Shown here: one piece after another, positions 45,901 to 49,822 of the stretch
Position numbering within the stretch: position 1 is the stretch's first letter
Layout of the letters: every line of letters starts with the position of its first letter
Assembly: GCA_020002185.1 (NCBI GenBank)
Contig: CM034532.1
Span: 25,336,100 to 25,400,099 of the forward strand
Source of the DNA: Paraescarpia echinospica
Taxonomy: Eukaryota > Annelida > Polychaeta > Sabellida > Siboglinidae
DNA: 64,000 nucleotides
Direction: 5' to 3'
The notes under the pieces: model-generated
What the model was told of the DNA's origin: nothing
The model's database searches: none
The model's input: the letters and a program-made list of their open reading frames with translations, nothing else
Position numbers and translations under genes: made by a program

Positions 45901-48436
45901 CCATGATACACTAGCCCTACCCACAAACTGTCCAGGATATACTAACCCCGCCCAAAAACCATCCAGGATAAACTTGCCCCGCCCACAAACCATCCAGGAC
46001 ACACCAGCCCCAACCACAAACTGCTAAAGCACAAAATAACATGAGATGCAGCATCAGAACGTGAGTTTGTGGGATTGGCGGCTTTGTTGATATATTACAC
46101 GTGCGCAGGCCTCAGATATTCTGGTGTCCTTTTCAGGAGTAGGCCAATTACACCATGCCTGAAATGGACTGCTATTATAAATGTGAATGTTATCAACTGG
46201 CGGTGTAAACCGATTGTTTGAGAAGTTGATTTTGAATTAAATACTTATGATAAATGAACAACACATAAAGACCCCCACTCACACAGCGAAAACATGCCAC
46301 AAAAATTGGTTTCACAAATCTCCCACTAGTTATGTATCTGAACATGGAAGCCAGCCATTTTCAGCAGCTTGCAGATTTACCTATGTTAATTGATACAGAG
46401 CAGACAAGGAGGCAGCCCTACCTGTAGCGAAATCATGCAAAGATACGCATTGCTTCAACTGTCTATGGACTGTGCTAGTGCATCTGCTGTGACGATTACT
46501 GTGTTCTTGTCTTTAATACATCCTTGAGTCTGCATTTCTTCCTAATGGTGCATTTAGTTTGTGTTGTTGTATTTGTTGCTTGTGTGGGAAGCGTGGTAAT
46601 ACTGGTCACATTCTGGGGTGGAAATAGAGCTGTGTGTGACTGTGTGTGGGTGTACAGTTATCTGTTAATTGTTGCAAAATCTCCTGTTTACCAGTTGGAT
46701 GCGATTATGTTGACTGGAGCTCACAACTAGCTTGTCAAAATGTAACATTGTAATAATGTTGCTTTAACCCTCATCATCCTTTTCGTATACCTTAAAGAGA
46801 AACACCACCACGTGTAGATGGCATAGCGACCTCTCCCCAAATGATGTATAGTCTTGTATAACATTGTTTGCAGTTTCAAAATTGCATCCGCGAAATGTTC
46901 AAATTGTAAACAAAGCATTCGATCTGTAAGCAGTCGTTACTGGCACTTGTTGCTTGAAGTTGGCTCATTCCCACGCTCCTGATTAAACTGGGACTAAGTA
47001 CAATTGAATGTGAATAAACAGACTTTCTGCTAATAATTCACATGGTCTTGTTGCCAATCGTGTCGATAATATAAACATGCCGTTTTCATAAAAATCTGAA
47101 GAGACCTTTGCAAAAGATATCCACATTATAACTCCTTATCGTTTATTTGTCTCATGTTATGCAAATAAATTGTCAGAAAAGTTGGTTTTAGTGGAATGCT
47201 TACAGTTTCCGACGAAAACACAGCGCCGTGCAAATAGTTTGGTAACAGCATTAACCAATGAAAAAGATATGTTGATGCACGTGGTGCAATTGCCGAGGAA
47301 ACTCACGCTCAATTCTCGTTAGTCATACACAGAGATCAGTGGCTAGATCTCACGAGATTCAAAGTGGTGTGGGTCGAGATTGTGGTGTGGGTCGAACCAT
47401 GACCCGGTAACTATACCTAACGGAACAGACAGCCCCCCTCCCCTGTAAACTAGGCCTATATAGCAAATAATACTGAACAGAGTTTCATGCAAATTACTGT
47501 CAGTGATATTTACAAATATTCCCTGCTTCTACAACTTTCCATAGCTGCATTGTCCCTAGCACCACTGCTGCCATCCTCAGTTCCTTCTCTCTCCTTCCCT
47601 GAAAGTAGCATTAAATTGTGAACATTTTCAAATTGATATGCCTGCATAATTGTTGATATTTACTGATAAATTGTTTTATATTAATTATTTTTATTTAGTT
47701 AAACCTTTATTTTCTTGAATTAGTAAATTGATTCATGTTTTTAGAATTGTGAATTTTATAGTTTATCTGAAGCTATAAAACTGTGGTTGTAGGAGTATGT
47801 GATTCTGATGGCCCGCTAAAAAAATGCTGTAAACATGACATGATCGCCATTTAAAATTAATTTTAACGATTTGTGACATTTTGTGAGATTTTTAATTTGC
47901 ATTATTTTATACCCCCGTATGTAGTTTTGCATATCTTTATTCAATTAATAATTTAATTATTGTAATTTACATATCTTATACATCTAGCTTTAACTTTGCA
48001 AATTTTATAAATACTATCATTTTTATATTTTACTTTTTTAGTATGTATAACTTGTTTTAACGAACTTGAACCTTTGAACAGTTCAGGCTGAAAAGGGCCC
48101 TATATATATATATATATTATAATAATGTTTATTTCAGACAAAAGTTAATATGCATACATAAAATATATATAGACCCATATCATGGAATAAAAAAGTTGGT
48201 TAATAAAAAATATATACAAAATGTGCGTTCAAGCATGCAATTGGGTATATGTTATTATAATGTGAAATAAAATTGTACTTCTCCTCCGACAGATTGGCGG
48301 TGGTCCGGATACTGACGAGATAGCATGGGCAACAAAGAAGAGCCAGGAGGAATACACGAGACAGAAGCAAATGGAGGAGCAGGAGCAGGCCGACCTGGAG
48401 CTCGCCATTGCTCTCAGCAAGGCAGACATGACATAA
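3874..48436 (+). CDS. EPS15: EPS15: endocytic adaptor, full gene (22 coding exons)
   Basis: EPS15 is a clathrin-coated-pit scaffold. Its EH domains bind NPF peptides (epsin and others), the coiled coil oligomerises, the DPF motifs bind the AP-2 alpha ear, and the C-terminal UIMs bind ubiquitin (family knowledge). Joined exons: 3874-3900, 5450-5494, 6748-6837, 9890-10033, 10464-10526, 10703-10786, 11455-11556, 12297-12530, 13335-13513, 14693-14843, 24453-24523, 27374-27545, 27956-28018, 30734-30781, 34149-34298, 36171-36299, 37112-37295, 37991-38169, 38829-38889, 41051-41106, 41884-42213, 48293-48436. They sum to 2706 nt, 901 residues plus stop, close to the roughly 860-900 of vertebrate EPS15/EPS15L1. 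Layout: EH1 about 13-105, EH2 116-210, EH3 280-365, coiled coil 380-560, DPF region 585-850 (16 DPF), proline-rich stretch about 760-810, UIMs 860-900. All junctions are GT-AG and in phase. Whether this is the single invertebrate orthologue of both vertebrate paralogues is inferred. Confidence 0.93.
3901..5449. other. EPS15 intron 1
   Basis: Contains the foldback element at about 4330-4765, listed separately. The remainder is AT-rich with no further signal. Confidence 0.7.
4330..4765. mobile_element. Foldback / MITE-like inverted-repeat element
   Basis: The left arm begins near gtagaatccggacccac (4341) and the right arm ends with its reverse complement gtgggtccggattctac (4733-4749). Arms of roughly 170 bp pair almost throughout, including cccaggcatatt near 4435 against aatatgcctggga near 4642, leaving a small central spacer around 4530-4590. 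No coding capacity is visible. The target-site duplication is unclear. Confidence 0.75.
5450..5494 (+). CDS. EPS15: EPS15 exon 2 (residues 10-24, start of EH1)
   Basis: Acceptor gctgtttcag, donor CAG|GTAGCG, 45 nt, phase 0 at both ends. Encodes [15 protein letters not shown], matching the 'YEKYYRQ' first helix of EH1 in vertebrate proteins and joining directly to VDTKGTG of exon 3. Confidence 0.85.
5495..6747. other. EPS15 intron 2
   Basis: 1253 bp, AT-rich. I see no gene or obvious repeat in it. Confidence 0.6.
6748..6837 (+). CDS. EPS15: EPS15 exon 3 (EH1 middle, residues 25-54)
   Basis: Acceptor gatgctccag, donor CAG|GTACGT, 90 nt, phase 0. Encodes the first EF-hand-like half of EH1, with DTKGTGVIS and the FLKKSGL motif typical of EPS15 EH1. 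Confidence 0.92.
8711..9393. mobile_element. Non-autonomous DNA element with TTAA target sites (piggyBac-like MITE)
   Basis: The left end is TTAA|ggccagaca (TTAA at 8707-8710) and the right end is tgtctggcc|TTAA (9394-9397). A 9-bp terminal inverted repeat bounded by duplicated TTAA is the signature of piggyBac-type insertion (family knowledge). At 683 bp, with only AT-rich filler and a long homopolymer tract inside, it carries no transposase. Confidence 0.7.
9541..9872 (+). mobile_element. tRNA-derived SINE, family 1, copy 1 (sense)
   Basis: The head carries a degenerate A box (gctgtcgcagtgga) and a B box (gggttcaaagcc, about 9587). The body contains 'gtagacagtggtggatattt' and 'gtctgccagggagta'; the tail is tataagaacttacctttac. 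The tail ends 18 bp before EPS15 exon 4, so it lies in the acceptor region. Confidence 0.8.
9890..10033 (+). CDS. EPS15: EPS15 exon 4 (EH1 second half, residues 55-102)
   Basis: Acceptor tattatcag, donor ATG|GTGAGC, 144 nt, phase 0. Encodes [14 protein letters not shown] with the conserved EH tryptophan that lines the NPF pocket, then [16 protein letters not shown] and the VPPP linker that follows EH1 in EPS15 proteins. Confidence 0.95.
10034..10463. other. EPS15 intron 4
   Basis: 430 bp; nothing recognisable. Confidence 0.6.
10464..10526 (+). CDS. EPS15: EPS15 exon 5 (linker, residues 103-123)
   Basis: Acceptor gttctgcag, donor CAT|GTAGGT, 63 nt, phase 0. Encodes a Pro/Ser linker ending in DNWAIH, which continues as [11 protein letters not shown] in exon 6. 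This matches the 'W(A)V..E.KAKYD' entry into EH2. Confidence 0.9.
10703..10786 (+). CDS. EPS15: EPS15 exon 6 (EH2 first half, residues 124-151)
   Basis: Acceptor ttcaacag, donor CCG|GTGAGT, 84 nt, phase 0. Encodes [20 protein letters not shown] then LTGDKVRP, the first helix and loop of EH2. Confidence 0.94.
10787..11454. other. EPS15 intron 6
   Basis: Contains a possible antisense tRNA-like SINE head at about 11045-11135: a B-box-like ggttcgagctc and an A-box-like tgttgaggtcatggca on the - strand. The body and tail were not delimited. Otherwise nothing. Confidence 0.45.
11455..11556 (+). CDS. EPS15: EPS15 exon 7 (EH2 core, residues 152-185)
   Basis: Acceptor tgtgtgaag, 102 nt, phase 0. Encodes [20 protein letters not shown] and a canonical EF-hand loop [13 protein letters not shown]. 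The donor is GTG|GTTCGT, weak but required by the join to [10 protein letters not shown] of exon 8. Confidence 0.93.
11557..12296. other. EPS15 intron 7
   Basis: Contains a direct duplication of a 61-bp segment (about 11793-11914, starting tcttctggtatatttttt) and then the foldback element 11927-12195. Nothing coding. Confidence 0.65.
11927..12195. mobile_element. Short foldback element with long arms
   Basis: The left end aatatttctttttgacatat is repeated inverted at the right end (atatgtcaaaaagaaatatt, 12176-12195). The arms of about 125 bp pair with mismatches, including inner segments ctaatgatgtcatc and gatgacgtcattag. About 269 bp, no coding capacity, ending about 100 bp before exon 8. 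Confidence 0.75.
12297..12530 (+). CDS. EPS15: EPS15 exon 8 (end of EH2 and linker, residues 186-263)
   Basis: Acceptor atcccccag, donor ATG|GTGAGT, 234 nt, phase 0. Encodes [15 protein letters not shown], then the highly conserved [14 protein letters not shown] segment after EH2, and a Pro/Gly/Ser linker. CpG and GC content are much higher than in the flanking introns. Confidence 0.95.
12531..13334. other. EPS15 intron 8
   Basis: 804 bp; no recognisable element. Confidence 0.6.
13335..13513 (+). CDS. EPS15: EPS15 exon 9 (EH3 first part, residues 264-323)
   Basis: Acceptor tttgtttcag, donor ATG|GTACGT, 179 nt, ending after two bases of a Trp codon. Encodes [20 protein letters not shown], then [14 protein letters not shown] and [10 protein letters not shown], the EH3 signature. 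Confidence 0.95.
13514..14692. other. EPS15 intron 9
   Basis: Carries SINE family 1 copy 2 at about 14325-14660. The rest shows nothing. Confidence 0.6.
14325..14660 (+). mobile_element. tRNA-derived SINE, family 1, copy 2 (sense)
   Basis: Head gtggcatagtgagtagaggg with B box gggttttaatcc; body gtagacagtggtggatattt; tail tataagaacttaccttta. It ends about 33 bp before EPS15 exon 10 and leaves a decoy acceptor (cccttcag) between tail and exon. Confidence 0.82.
14693..14843 (+). CDS. EPS15: EPS15 exon 10 (EH3 end, residues 323-373)
   Basis: Acceptor gtgtgtgccag, donor GTG|GTGAGT, 151 nt. The first base completes the Trp codon of exon 9. Encodes [20 protein letters not shown], then [14 protein letters not shown] and NMVPPSMRG, as after EH3 in EPS15. 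An upstream AG at 14669-14670 would frameshift, so 14693 is chosen. Confidence 0.93.
15443..16435. mobile_element. Non-autonomous DNA element with TTAA target sites, second type
   Basis: Left end TTAA|ccctctcatgg (TTAA 15439-15442); right end ccttaagaggg|TTAA (16436-16439). The CCCTCT termini with TTAA duplications fit piggyBac-type elements (family knowledge). 993 bp; no transposase domain was recognised in any frame. Confidence 0.7.
17408..17690 (+). mobile_element. tRNA-derived SINE, family 1, copy 3 (3'-truncated)
   Basis: The best preserved head: gtggcgcagtgtcaagagtg (A box) and cccgggttcaaatcatg (B box). The body follows the family to 'cagccagggagtaaagtg' and then stops before the tail. 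Confidence 0.85.
17920..18139 (-). CDS. FAM187-like exon 7 (TM and tail, stop)
   Basis: Acceptor ccctccacag; the first base completes a Gly codon, giving [12 protein letters not shown], which closes Ig domain 2. The helix [17 protein letters not shown] and a [10 protein letters not shown] tail follow. The stop is at 17920-17922. Confidence 0.88.
17920..24044 (-). CDS. FAM187-like Ig membrane protein, nested antisense gene (7 exons)
   Basis: Exons on the - strand, 5' to 3': 24044-23380, 22668-22431, 21845-21690, 21271-21170, 19965-19724, 18907-18758, 18139-17920. They give about 590 residues. Features: signal-anchor-like hydrophobic run [16 protein letters not shown] (31-46); a basic RRRKR site at 163-167; Ig-like domain 1 from VTLKC (219) to DAGIYTC; a [10 protein letters not shown] segment (about 327-336) followed by GIRRKIGIC; a CNVPC motif; Ig-like domain 2 from ITLKC to DSGLYGCW; a transmembrane helix at about 545-565; and a basic cytoplasmic tail. 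The order Ig, W..W..C..C, C..PC, Ig, TM is that of the FAM187A/B family (family knowledge). Function is not established. Lengths of about 400 are usual; the extra is an N-terminal region of about 170 residues. The gene lies wholly inside EPS15 intron 10. Confidence 0.85.
18140..18757. other. FAM187-like intron 6
   Basis: 618 bp, nothing recognisable. Confidence 0.6.
18758..18907 (-). CDS. FAM187-like exon 6 (Ig domain 2 core)
   Basis: Acceptor gtgtttgcag, donor TGG|GTGAGG, 150 nt. Encodes [20 protein letters not shown], then [20 protein letters not shown] and GLY. The conserved Ig tryptophan (VHW) and the LQPADSGLY motif before the second cysteine are clear. Confidence 0.88.
18908..19723. 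other. FAM187-like intron 5
   Basis: 816 bp, nothing recognisable. Confidence 0.6.
19724..19965 (-). CDS. FAM187-like exon 5 (CxxPC segment to start of Ig domain 2)
   Basis: Encodes [18 protein letters not shown], then [15 protein letters not shown] and KESITLKCP. The donor is CCGCA|GTAAGC, phase 2. Two acceptors are possible: ctaaag at 19966 (phase 0, used here) or gttacag giving a start at 19958. The upstream exon phase favours the former. Confidence 0.82.
19966..21169. other. FAM187-like intron 4
   Basis: 1.2 kb, AT-rich in places; no gene or repeat recognised. Confidence 0.55.
21170..21271 (-). CDS. FAM187-like exon 4 (donor uncertain)
   Basis: Acceptor ctgatttcag is strong. Encodes [20 protein letters not shown] then [12 protein letters not shown], which fits the region between the W..W..C segment and the CxxPC motif. 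The donor is weak: AAT|GTCCTG (end 21170) or TAT|GTCACA (end 21155). Both keep phase 0. Confidence 0.65.
21272..21689. other. FAM187-like intron 3
   Basis: 418 bp; nothing recognisable. Confidence 0.55.
21690..21845 (-). CDS. FAM187-like exon 3 (W..W..C segment)
   Basis: Acceptor catcccatcag, donor ACG|GTACGT, 156 nt, phase 0. Encodes [17 protein letters not shown] then RRKIGIC, the cysteine-rich linker typical of FAM187 proteins and reminiscent of a thrombospondin repeat start. Confidence 0.88.
21846..22430. other. FAM187-like intron 2
   Basis: 585 bp; a G-rich run just left of exon 3 on the + strand and AT-rich filler. Nothing coding. Confidence 0.55.
22431..22668 (-). CDS. FAM187-like exon 2 (Ig domain 1)
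   Basis: Acceptor cattcattcag, donor ATT|GTGAGT, 238 nt. Encodes [19 protein letters not shown], then [18 protein letters not shown] and AYKVDIL. It carries the Ig tryptophan and the D-A-G-x-Y-x-C signature. Confidence 0.9.
22669..23379. other. FAM187-like intron 1
   Basis: 711 bp, nothing recognisable. Confidence 0.55.
23380..24044 (-). CDS. FAM187-like exon 1 (signal sequence, N-terminal region)
   Basis: Start chosen at the first Met (24044), but a Met at residue 17 or 30 directly before the hydrophobic run is also possible. After CHASHA comes a low-complexity Ser/His/Asn-rich region with possible N-glycosylation sites (NLT, NIS, NST) and a basic RRRKR site. Then [20 protein letters not shown] leads into Ig domain 1. 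The donor is CTG|GTGGGT, phase 2, joining to TGC (Cys) of exon 2. Confidence 0.82.
24045..24452. other. EPS15 intron 10, right end, including FAM187-like upstream region
   Basis: 408 bp that must contain the promoter or 5'UTR of the antisense gene. No clear TATA box or other motif is evident. Confidence 0.45.
24453..24523 (+). CDS. EPS15: EPS15 exon 11 (start of coiled coil, residues 374-396)
   Basis: Acceptor cttgtgttgtag, donor AAT|GTACGT, 71 nt, ending two bases into a Met codon. Encodes [20 protein letters not shown] then ELK, matching 'VKELDDISQEIAQL' of vertebrate EPS15L1. Confidence 0.92.
24868..25225 (+). mobile_element. tRNA-derived SINE, family 2, copy 1
   Basis: The head gtggtcgcatggtagagcgt (A box) and ggtttgattccacc (B box) resemble a tRNA gene. 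The body shares 'catctatgtcaggggaaat' and 'tcatggactcacagagtc' with the copy at 35440, so this is an interspersed family distinct from family 1. Confidence 0.75.
25639..27023. repeat. Minisatellite, 66-bp unit, 21 copies
   Basis: The unit begins gttgctgtggttattgtaag and is almost invariant across copies. Each unit contains a perfect donor (GTAAGT) and an acceptor-like atcattttag 24 nt before it, so the array is a ladder of exon-like pieces. Homogeneity implies recent expansion or gene conversion. Confidence 0.95.
27374..27545 (+). CDS. EPS15: EPS15 exon 12 (coiled coil, residues 397-454)
   Basis: Acceptor gccacctgcag, donor AAG|GTGAGG, 172 nt. Encodes [20 protein letters not shown], then [20 protein letters not shown] and DDK. 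Heptad-like, and matches the LEAQKQDAQDRLDEMD region of EPS15L1. Confidence 0.95.
27546..27955. other. EPS15 intron 12
   Basis: 410 bp, nothing recognisable. Confidence 0.6.
27956..28018 (+). CDS. EPS15: EPS15 exon 13 (coiled coil, residues 455-475)
   Basis: Acceptor gctgtatccag, donor ACG|GTTAGT, 63 nt, phase 0. Encodes [20 protein letters not shown] then T. Confidence 0.92.
28245..28534 (+). mobile_element. tRNA-derived SINE, family 1, copy 4 (diverged)
   Basis: A worn head (ttagagggtatcgtcactag, B-box position ctttgaatcct), the body phrase tgtagacagtgg, gcttcccagagaagtt, and the family tail tataaaagaacttaccattt. Confidence 0.7.
29251..30029. repeat. Minisatellite, 37-bp unit, 21 copies
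   Basis: The unit begins gtattgagactgatgtagtc and ends cagcagtgtccctggcat. Copies are nearly identical; the first has gtaatc in place of gtagtc. Confidence 0.95.
30734..30781 (+). CDS. EPS15: EPS15 exon 14 (coiled coil, residues 476-491)
   Basis: Acceptor gttgttttcag, 48 nt, phase 0. Encodes [16 protein letters not shown], aligning with 'ISSLKTQIQSQESDL'. The donor AAG|GTCGGC is weak and lies only 27 bp before a large foldback element. Confidence 0.85.
30782..34148. other. EPS15 intron 14
   Basis: Dominated by the inverted-repeat element 30809-33009. 33010-34148 is AT-rich with no recognised element. Confidence 0.65.
30809..33009. mobile_element. Large inverted-repeat DNA element (2.2 kb)
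   Basis: The left end agggtggtcgcatcaattc pairs with the right end gaattgatgtgaccatcct. Arms of about 500-600 bp pair with mismatches, for example atgaattttctttacttttc near 31260 against the cgaaaattaaagaggattcat region near 32415. About 1.1 kb of unpaired centre contains a short Ser/Asp-rich open start on the - strand but no recognised transposase. The target-site duplication is unclear. Confidence 0.75.
34149..34298 (+). CDS. EPS15: EPS15 exon 15 (coiled coil, residues 492-541)
   Basis: Acceptor gctgttttcag, donor CAG|GTGAGG, 150 nt, phase 0. Encodes [20 protein letters not shown], then [20 protein letters not shown], matching '[20 protein letters not shown]'. Confidence 0.95.
34335..34598. 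mobile_element. Short MITE-like element, copy 1
   Basis: The left end actaccgtaatgtgtatgta and the right end gtcattatggtagt are imperfect inverted repeats. The internal phrase cagctgtccgaaagcatac recurs in the copy at 37385, which shows an interspersed family. Confidence 0.65.
34690..35206. repeat. Minisatellite, 36-bp unit, about 14 copies
   Basis: The unit is about agggcaatggagcgtcaggc followed by ggtcagccagaggaca. Because 36 is divisible by three, two + frames and one - frame stay open; these are not considered genes. Confidence 0.93.
35440..35800 (+). mobile_element. tRNA-derived SINE, family 2, copy 2
   Basis: Shares with the 24868 copy the order: head, tttgaaacttggcca, tctatgccaggggatt, gtcatgagctcacagag, and gagcattcagtgtgta. 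The head is more worn. Confidence 0.65.
36171..36299 (+). CDS. EPS15: EPS15 exon 16 (end of coiled coil, residues 542-584)
   Basis: Acceptor ttttattgcag, donor ACG|GTGAGT, 129 nt, phase 0. Encodes [20 protein letters not shown], then a Ser/Thr-rich linker ending [10 protein letters not shown]. Confidence 0.9.
36300..37111. other. EPS15 intron 16
   Basis: 812 bp; nothing recognisable. Confidence 0.6.
37112..37295 (+). CDS. EPS15: EPS15 exon 17 (five DPF motifs, residues 585-645)
   Basis: Acceptor tgtgctcacag, donor GGAA|GTATGT, 184 nt. Contains [29 protein letters not shown] and EDPFKG, the AP-2 ear binding motifs. Confidence 0.95.
37296..37990. other. EPS15 intron 17
   Basis: Contains the second copy (37385-37596) of the short MITE-like family seen at 34335, sharing cagctgtccgaaaacattca. 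The rest is AT-rich. Confidence 0.6.
37385..37596. mobile_element. Short MITE-like element, copy 2
   Basis: The end phrases gccgtaatgact and agtcattatgg are inverted to each other, and the interior resembles 34335-34598. Confidence 0.6.
37991..38169 (+). CDS. EPS15: EPS15 exon 18 (three DPF motifs, residues 646-705)
   Basis: Acceptor ttttgtgcag, donor ACC|GTGAGT, 179 nt. Contains [20 protein letters not shown], then a Ser/Thr-rich linker. Confidence 0.94.
38170..38828. other. EPS15 intron 18
   Basis: 659 bp; nothing recognisable. Confidence 0.6.
38829..38889 (+). CDS. EPS15: EPS15 exon 19 (two DPF motifs, residues 706-725)
   Basis: Acceptor catctgttgtag, donor ACAG|GTAGTT, 61 nt. Encodes [20 protein letters not shown] plus one base. 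The donor is the first of a long tandem series of near-identical donors. Confidence 0.9.
38886..40874. repeat. Minisatellite, 52-bp unit, about 38 copies, beginning at a splice donor
   Basis: The unit runs acaggtagttgttcacttgt, ggctctaagtccttgccacc, ccactaatggtt. The first unit overlaps the last four bases of EPS15 exon 19, so every unit repeats its donor (ACAG or ACGG then GTAGTT). The array fills 92 percent of intron 19. Confidence 0.96.
41051..41106 (+). CDS. EPS15: EPS15 exon 20 (one DPF motif, residues 726-744)
   Basis: Acceptor gcctgtttcag, donor GAC|GTATGT, 56 nt. Two bases complete an Ala codon, then [18 protein letters not shown]. Confidence 0.9.
41107..41883. other. EPS15 intron 20
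   Basis: Ends with a 5'-truncated family-1 SINE (about 41620-41841); otherwise nothing. Confidence 0.6.
41620..41841 (+). mobile_element. tRNA-derived SINE, family 1, copy 5 (5'-truncated)
   Basis: Lacks the tRNA-like head. The body has gtatgaatgagtgcctggg, ataggtggatatttc, atctctgccagagagtg and the tail tatacaagaacatatctttt. It ends about 43 bp before exon 21. Confidence 0.72.
41884..42213 (+). CDS. EPS15: EPS15 exon 21 (DPF and proline-rich region, residues 745-854)
   Basis: Acceptor ctcttttccag, donor AAG|GTACGC, 330 nt, phase 0. Contains [11 protein letters not shown], proline-rich [13 protein letters not shown] and [16 protein letters not shown] (possible SH3 ligands, by family knowledge), then [25 protein letters not shown]. 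Confidence 0.95.
45164..45604 (-). pseudogene. Degenerate THAP zinc-finger fragment
   Basis: From the ATG at 45472 the - strand reads [16 protein letters not shown], the C2 start of a THAP domain, then [12 protein letters not shown]. The expected next block is in another frame ([20 protein letters not shown], then SDHF). The closing [14 protein letters not shown] returns to the first frame. Two offsetting frameshifts imply a broken gene. THAP domains occur in P-element-like transposases and in host regulators (family knowledge); which applies here cannot be told. Confidence 0.68.
45624..46020. repeat. GC-rich tandem array, about 31-bp unit, about 12 copies
   Basis: The unit is about gatacactagccccacccac followed by aaaccatccag. 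Copies differ at several positions, so this array is older than the 66- or 52-bp arrays. Confidence 0.9.
48293..48436 (+). CDS. EPS15: EPS15 exon 22 (UIMs and stop, residues 855-901)
   Basis: Acceptor ctcctccgacag, 144 nt with TAA stop. Encodes [20 protein letters not shown] (first, less canonical UIM) and [18 protein letters not shown] (canonical UIM with the Ala and Ser that contact ubiquitin), ending MT. Confidence 0.96.
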   Translation: MGGGPDTDEIAWATKKSQEEYTRQKQMEEQEQADLELAIALSKADMT

Positions 48437-49822
48437 TCTGCAGCCGCGGTCAGTGGCGTGACTGTGGGCCGAACGAGATTGCTACAAGAGGGATCATCCC
48501 GGTGCAGAAACTGCAATGATGGGGTCACATTGATGCCGTCTCAATCAAGACAATATGGCTATGTGGGGCGGTCTGGATCGTTATAACTCTGCTCCCCTGT
48601 CTGCGTTGAAAGCGTGACCCATGCAAACGAGGTTGTCAGGTTGGTTTTCAAGACATGGGGGTAGATATTGAAATGTCTGAGTCTAACAGATAGCCAGGGA
48701 ATGGTGCCAAAAATATTTCCGCAGTTGTAGTGAAGACAGTGCTTTGTAAACAAGGCGTTACAATTGCACACAGATGCTGCTAGTCAACTTAATACTCACA
48801 TTTGTTAGGAATAGTTGCCAAACCCTGCGGACGTTTTGTATTGCATAATTTTCCGTAGTTTGTGAACTTAAAAAAGTTGTTTCATCGATGTGATGACAGC
48901 AGGTTGGTTAGATTCCGCGTATTTGTGCAGTTGCGTCTTTCGAGTAGCACAATGTTTATTTTGGGTTATTATTTGTGGGTTCACGGTAGAAACGTTTTGG
49001 TTTTTACTTGTAAACCGTTGCAGTCTCCTTCAATTGGCAGGTGCCAAGTGATTTGTGTTAGTGTAGGTTAGTGTATATATTTTAGCTGAACACGAGGAAA
49101 ATGTGCAATACATTGGTGTGACGGAGAGGGAGCATCCCTGAAGTGCTGTACAGAAATGGGTGATATCGAGCAGTTGAGGGCTCAAGCACGACAATGGTTG
49201 CACGTATGCAAATTGGATGTTTAAAATGATGAATATGCAAGAGTAGGCTTCTGTGAGTAGTCGTTGTAGAGTGGATGGCGTGAGAGCATGTTTGCAGGAG
49301 GTCATGCCAGGTAGTTTGCTTCGAGGGTAGGTGTGTTTGCTAATGCACAGTCTCTGTACAGGTAGTTTTATACTGTGGGTGAAACCAGCCACATTGAATG
49401 TAGTCGGGTTGACGTGAATGCTTGCTGTACAGTAACTGATAACCCGGGCACTTTTTCACTGCCATTCTTATGAATTCATCATCCCGATTTTGCACTTTAA
49501 AATATATTTCCCTCCGTAAAGTTAACGGTGATCTTGTGTAGCGAAAACTGGGGACACTTTCGCTGGTGCGTCGCAGAGGTAGTGTCCTCAGCGATGTGGC
49601 AGCTTCAATGTAACAATGGATTCCTTTCAATGATGAGTTTTCCTATGAGATCATTATTTTATTGAAATGGTCCCCAGGTCACAAACAGATTGGTCATGTA
49701 CTAGATGTCTACAAGAGGTCATCAATTGGCTGGTGAAGGGAGGTCATGTATCACGAGAACGTAAATTGCAACAGGTATGCCAGCTACACAGATGTTAATG
49801 CACGTTGATGCTACTGTGGGTA
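48437..49822. other. EPS15 3'UTR and downstream flank
   Basis: No coding sequence is recognised. A strong AATAAA is not seen near the stop; candidates lie far downstream (51874, 53971), so the 3'UTR end is undetermined. Confidence 0.5.

Larger units (their letters stand above)
42214..48292. other. EPS15 intron 21
   Basis: 6.1 kb. It holds a degenerate THAP fragment (about 45164-45604) and the 31-bp array beside it. 42214-44980 and 46020-48292 are AT-rich and show no gene or clear repeat. Confidence 0.6.
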
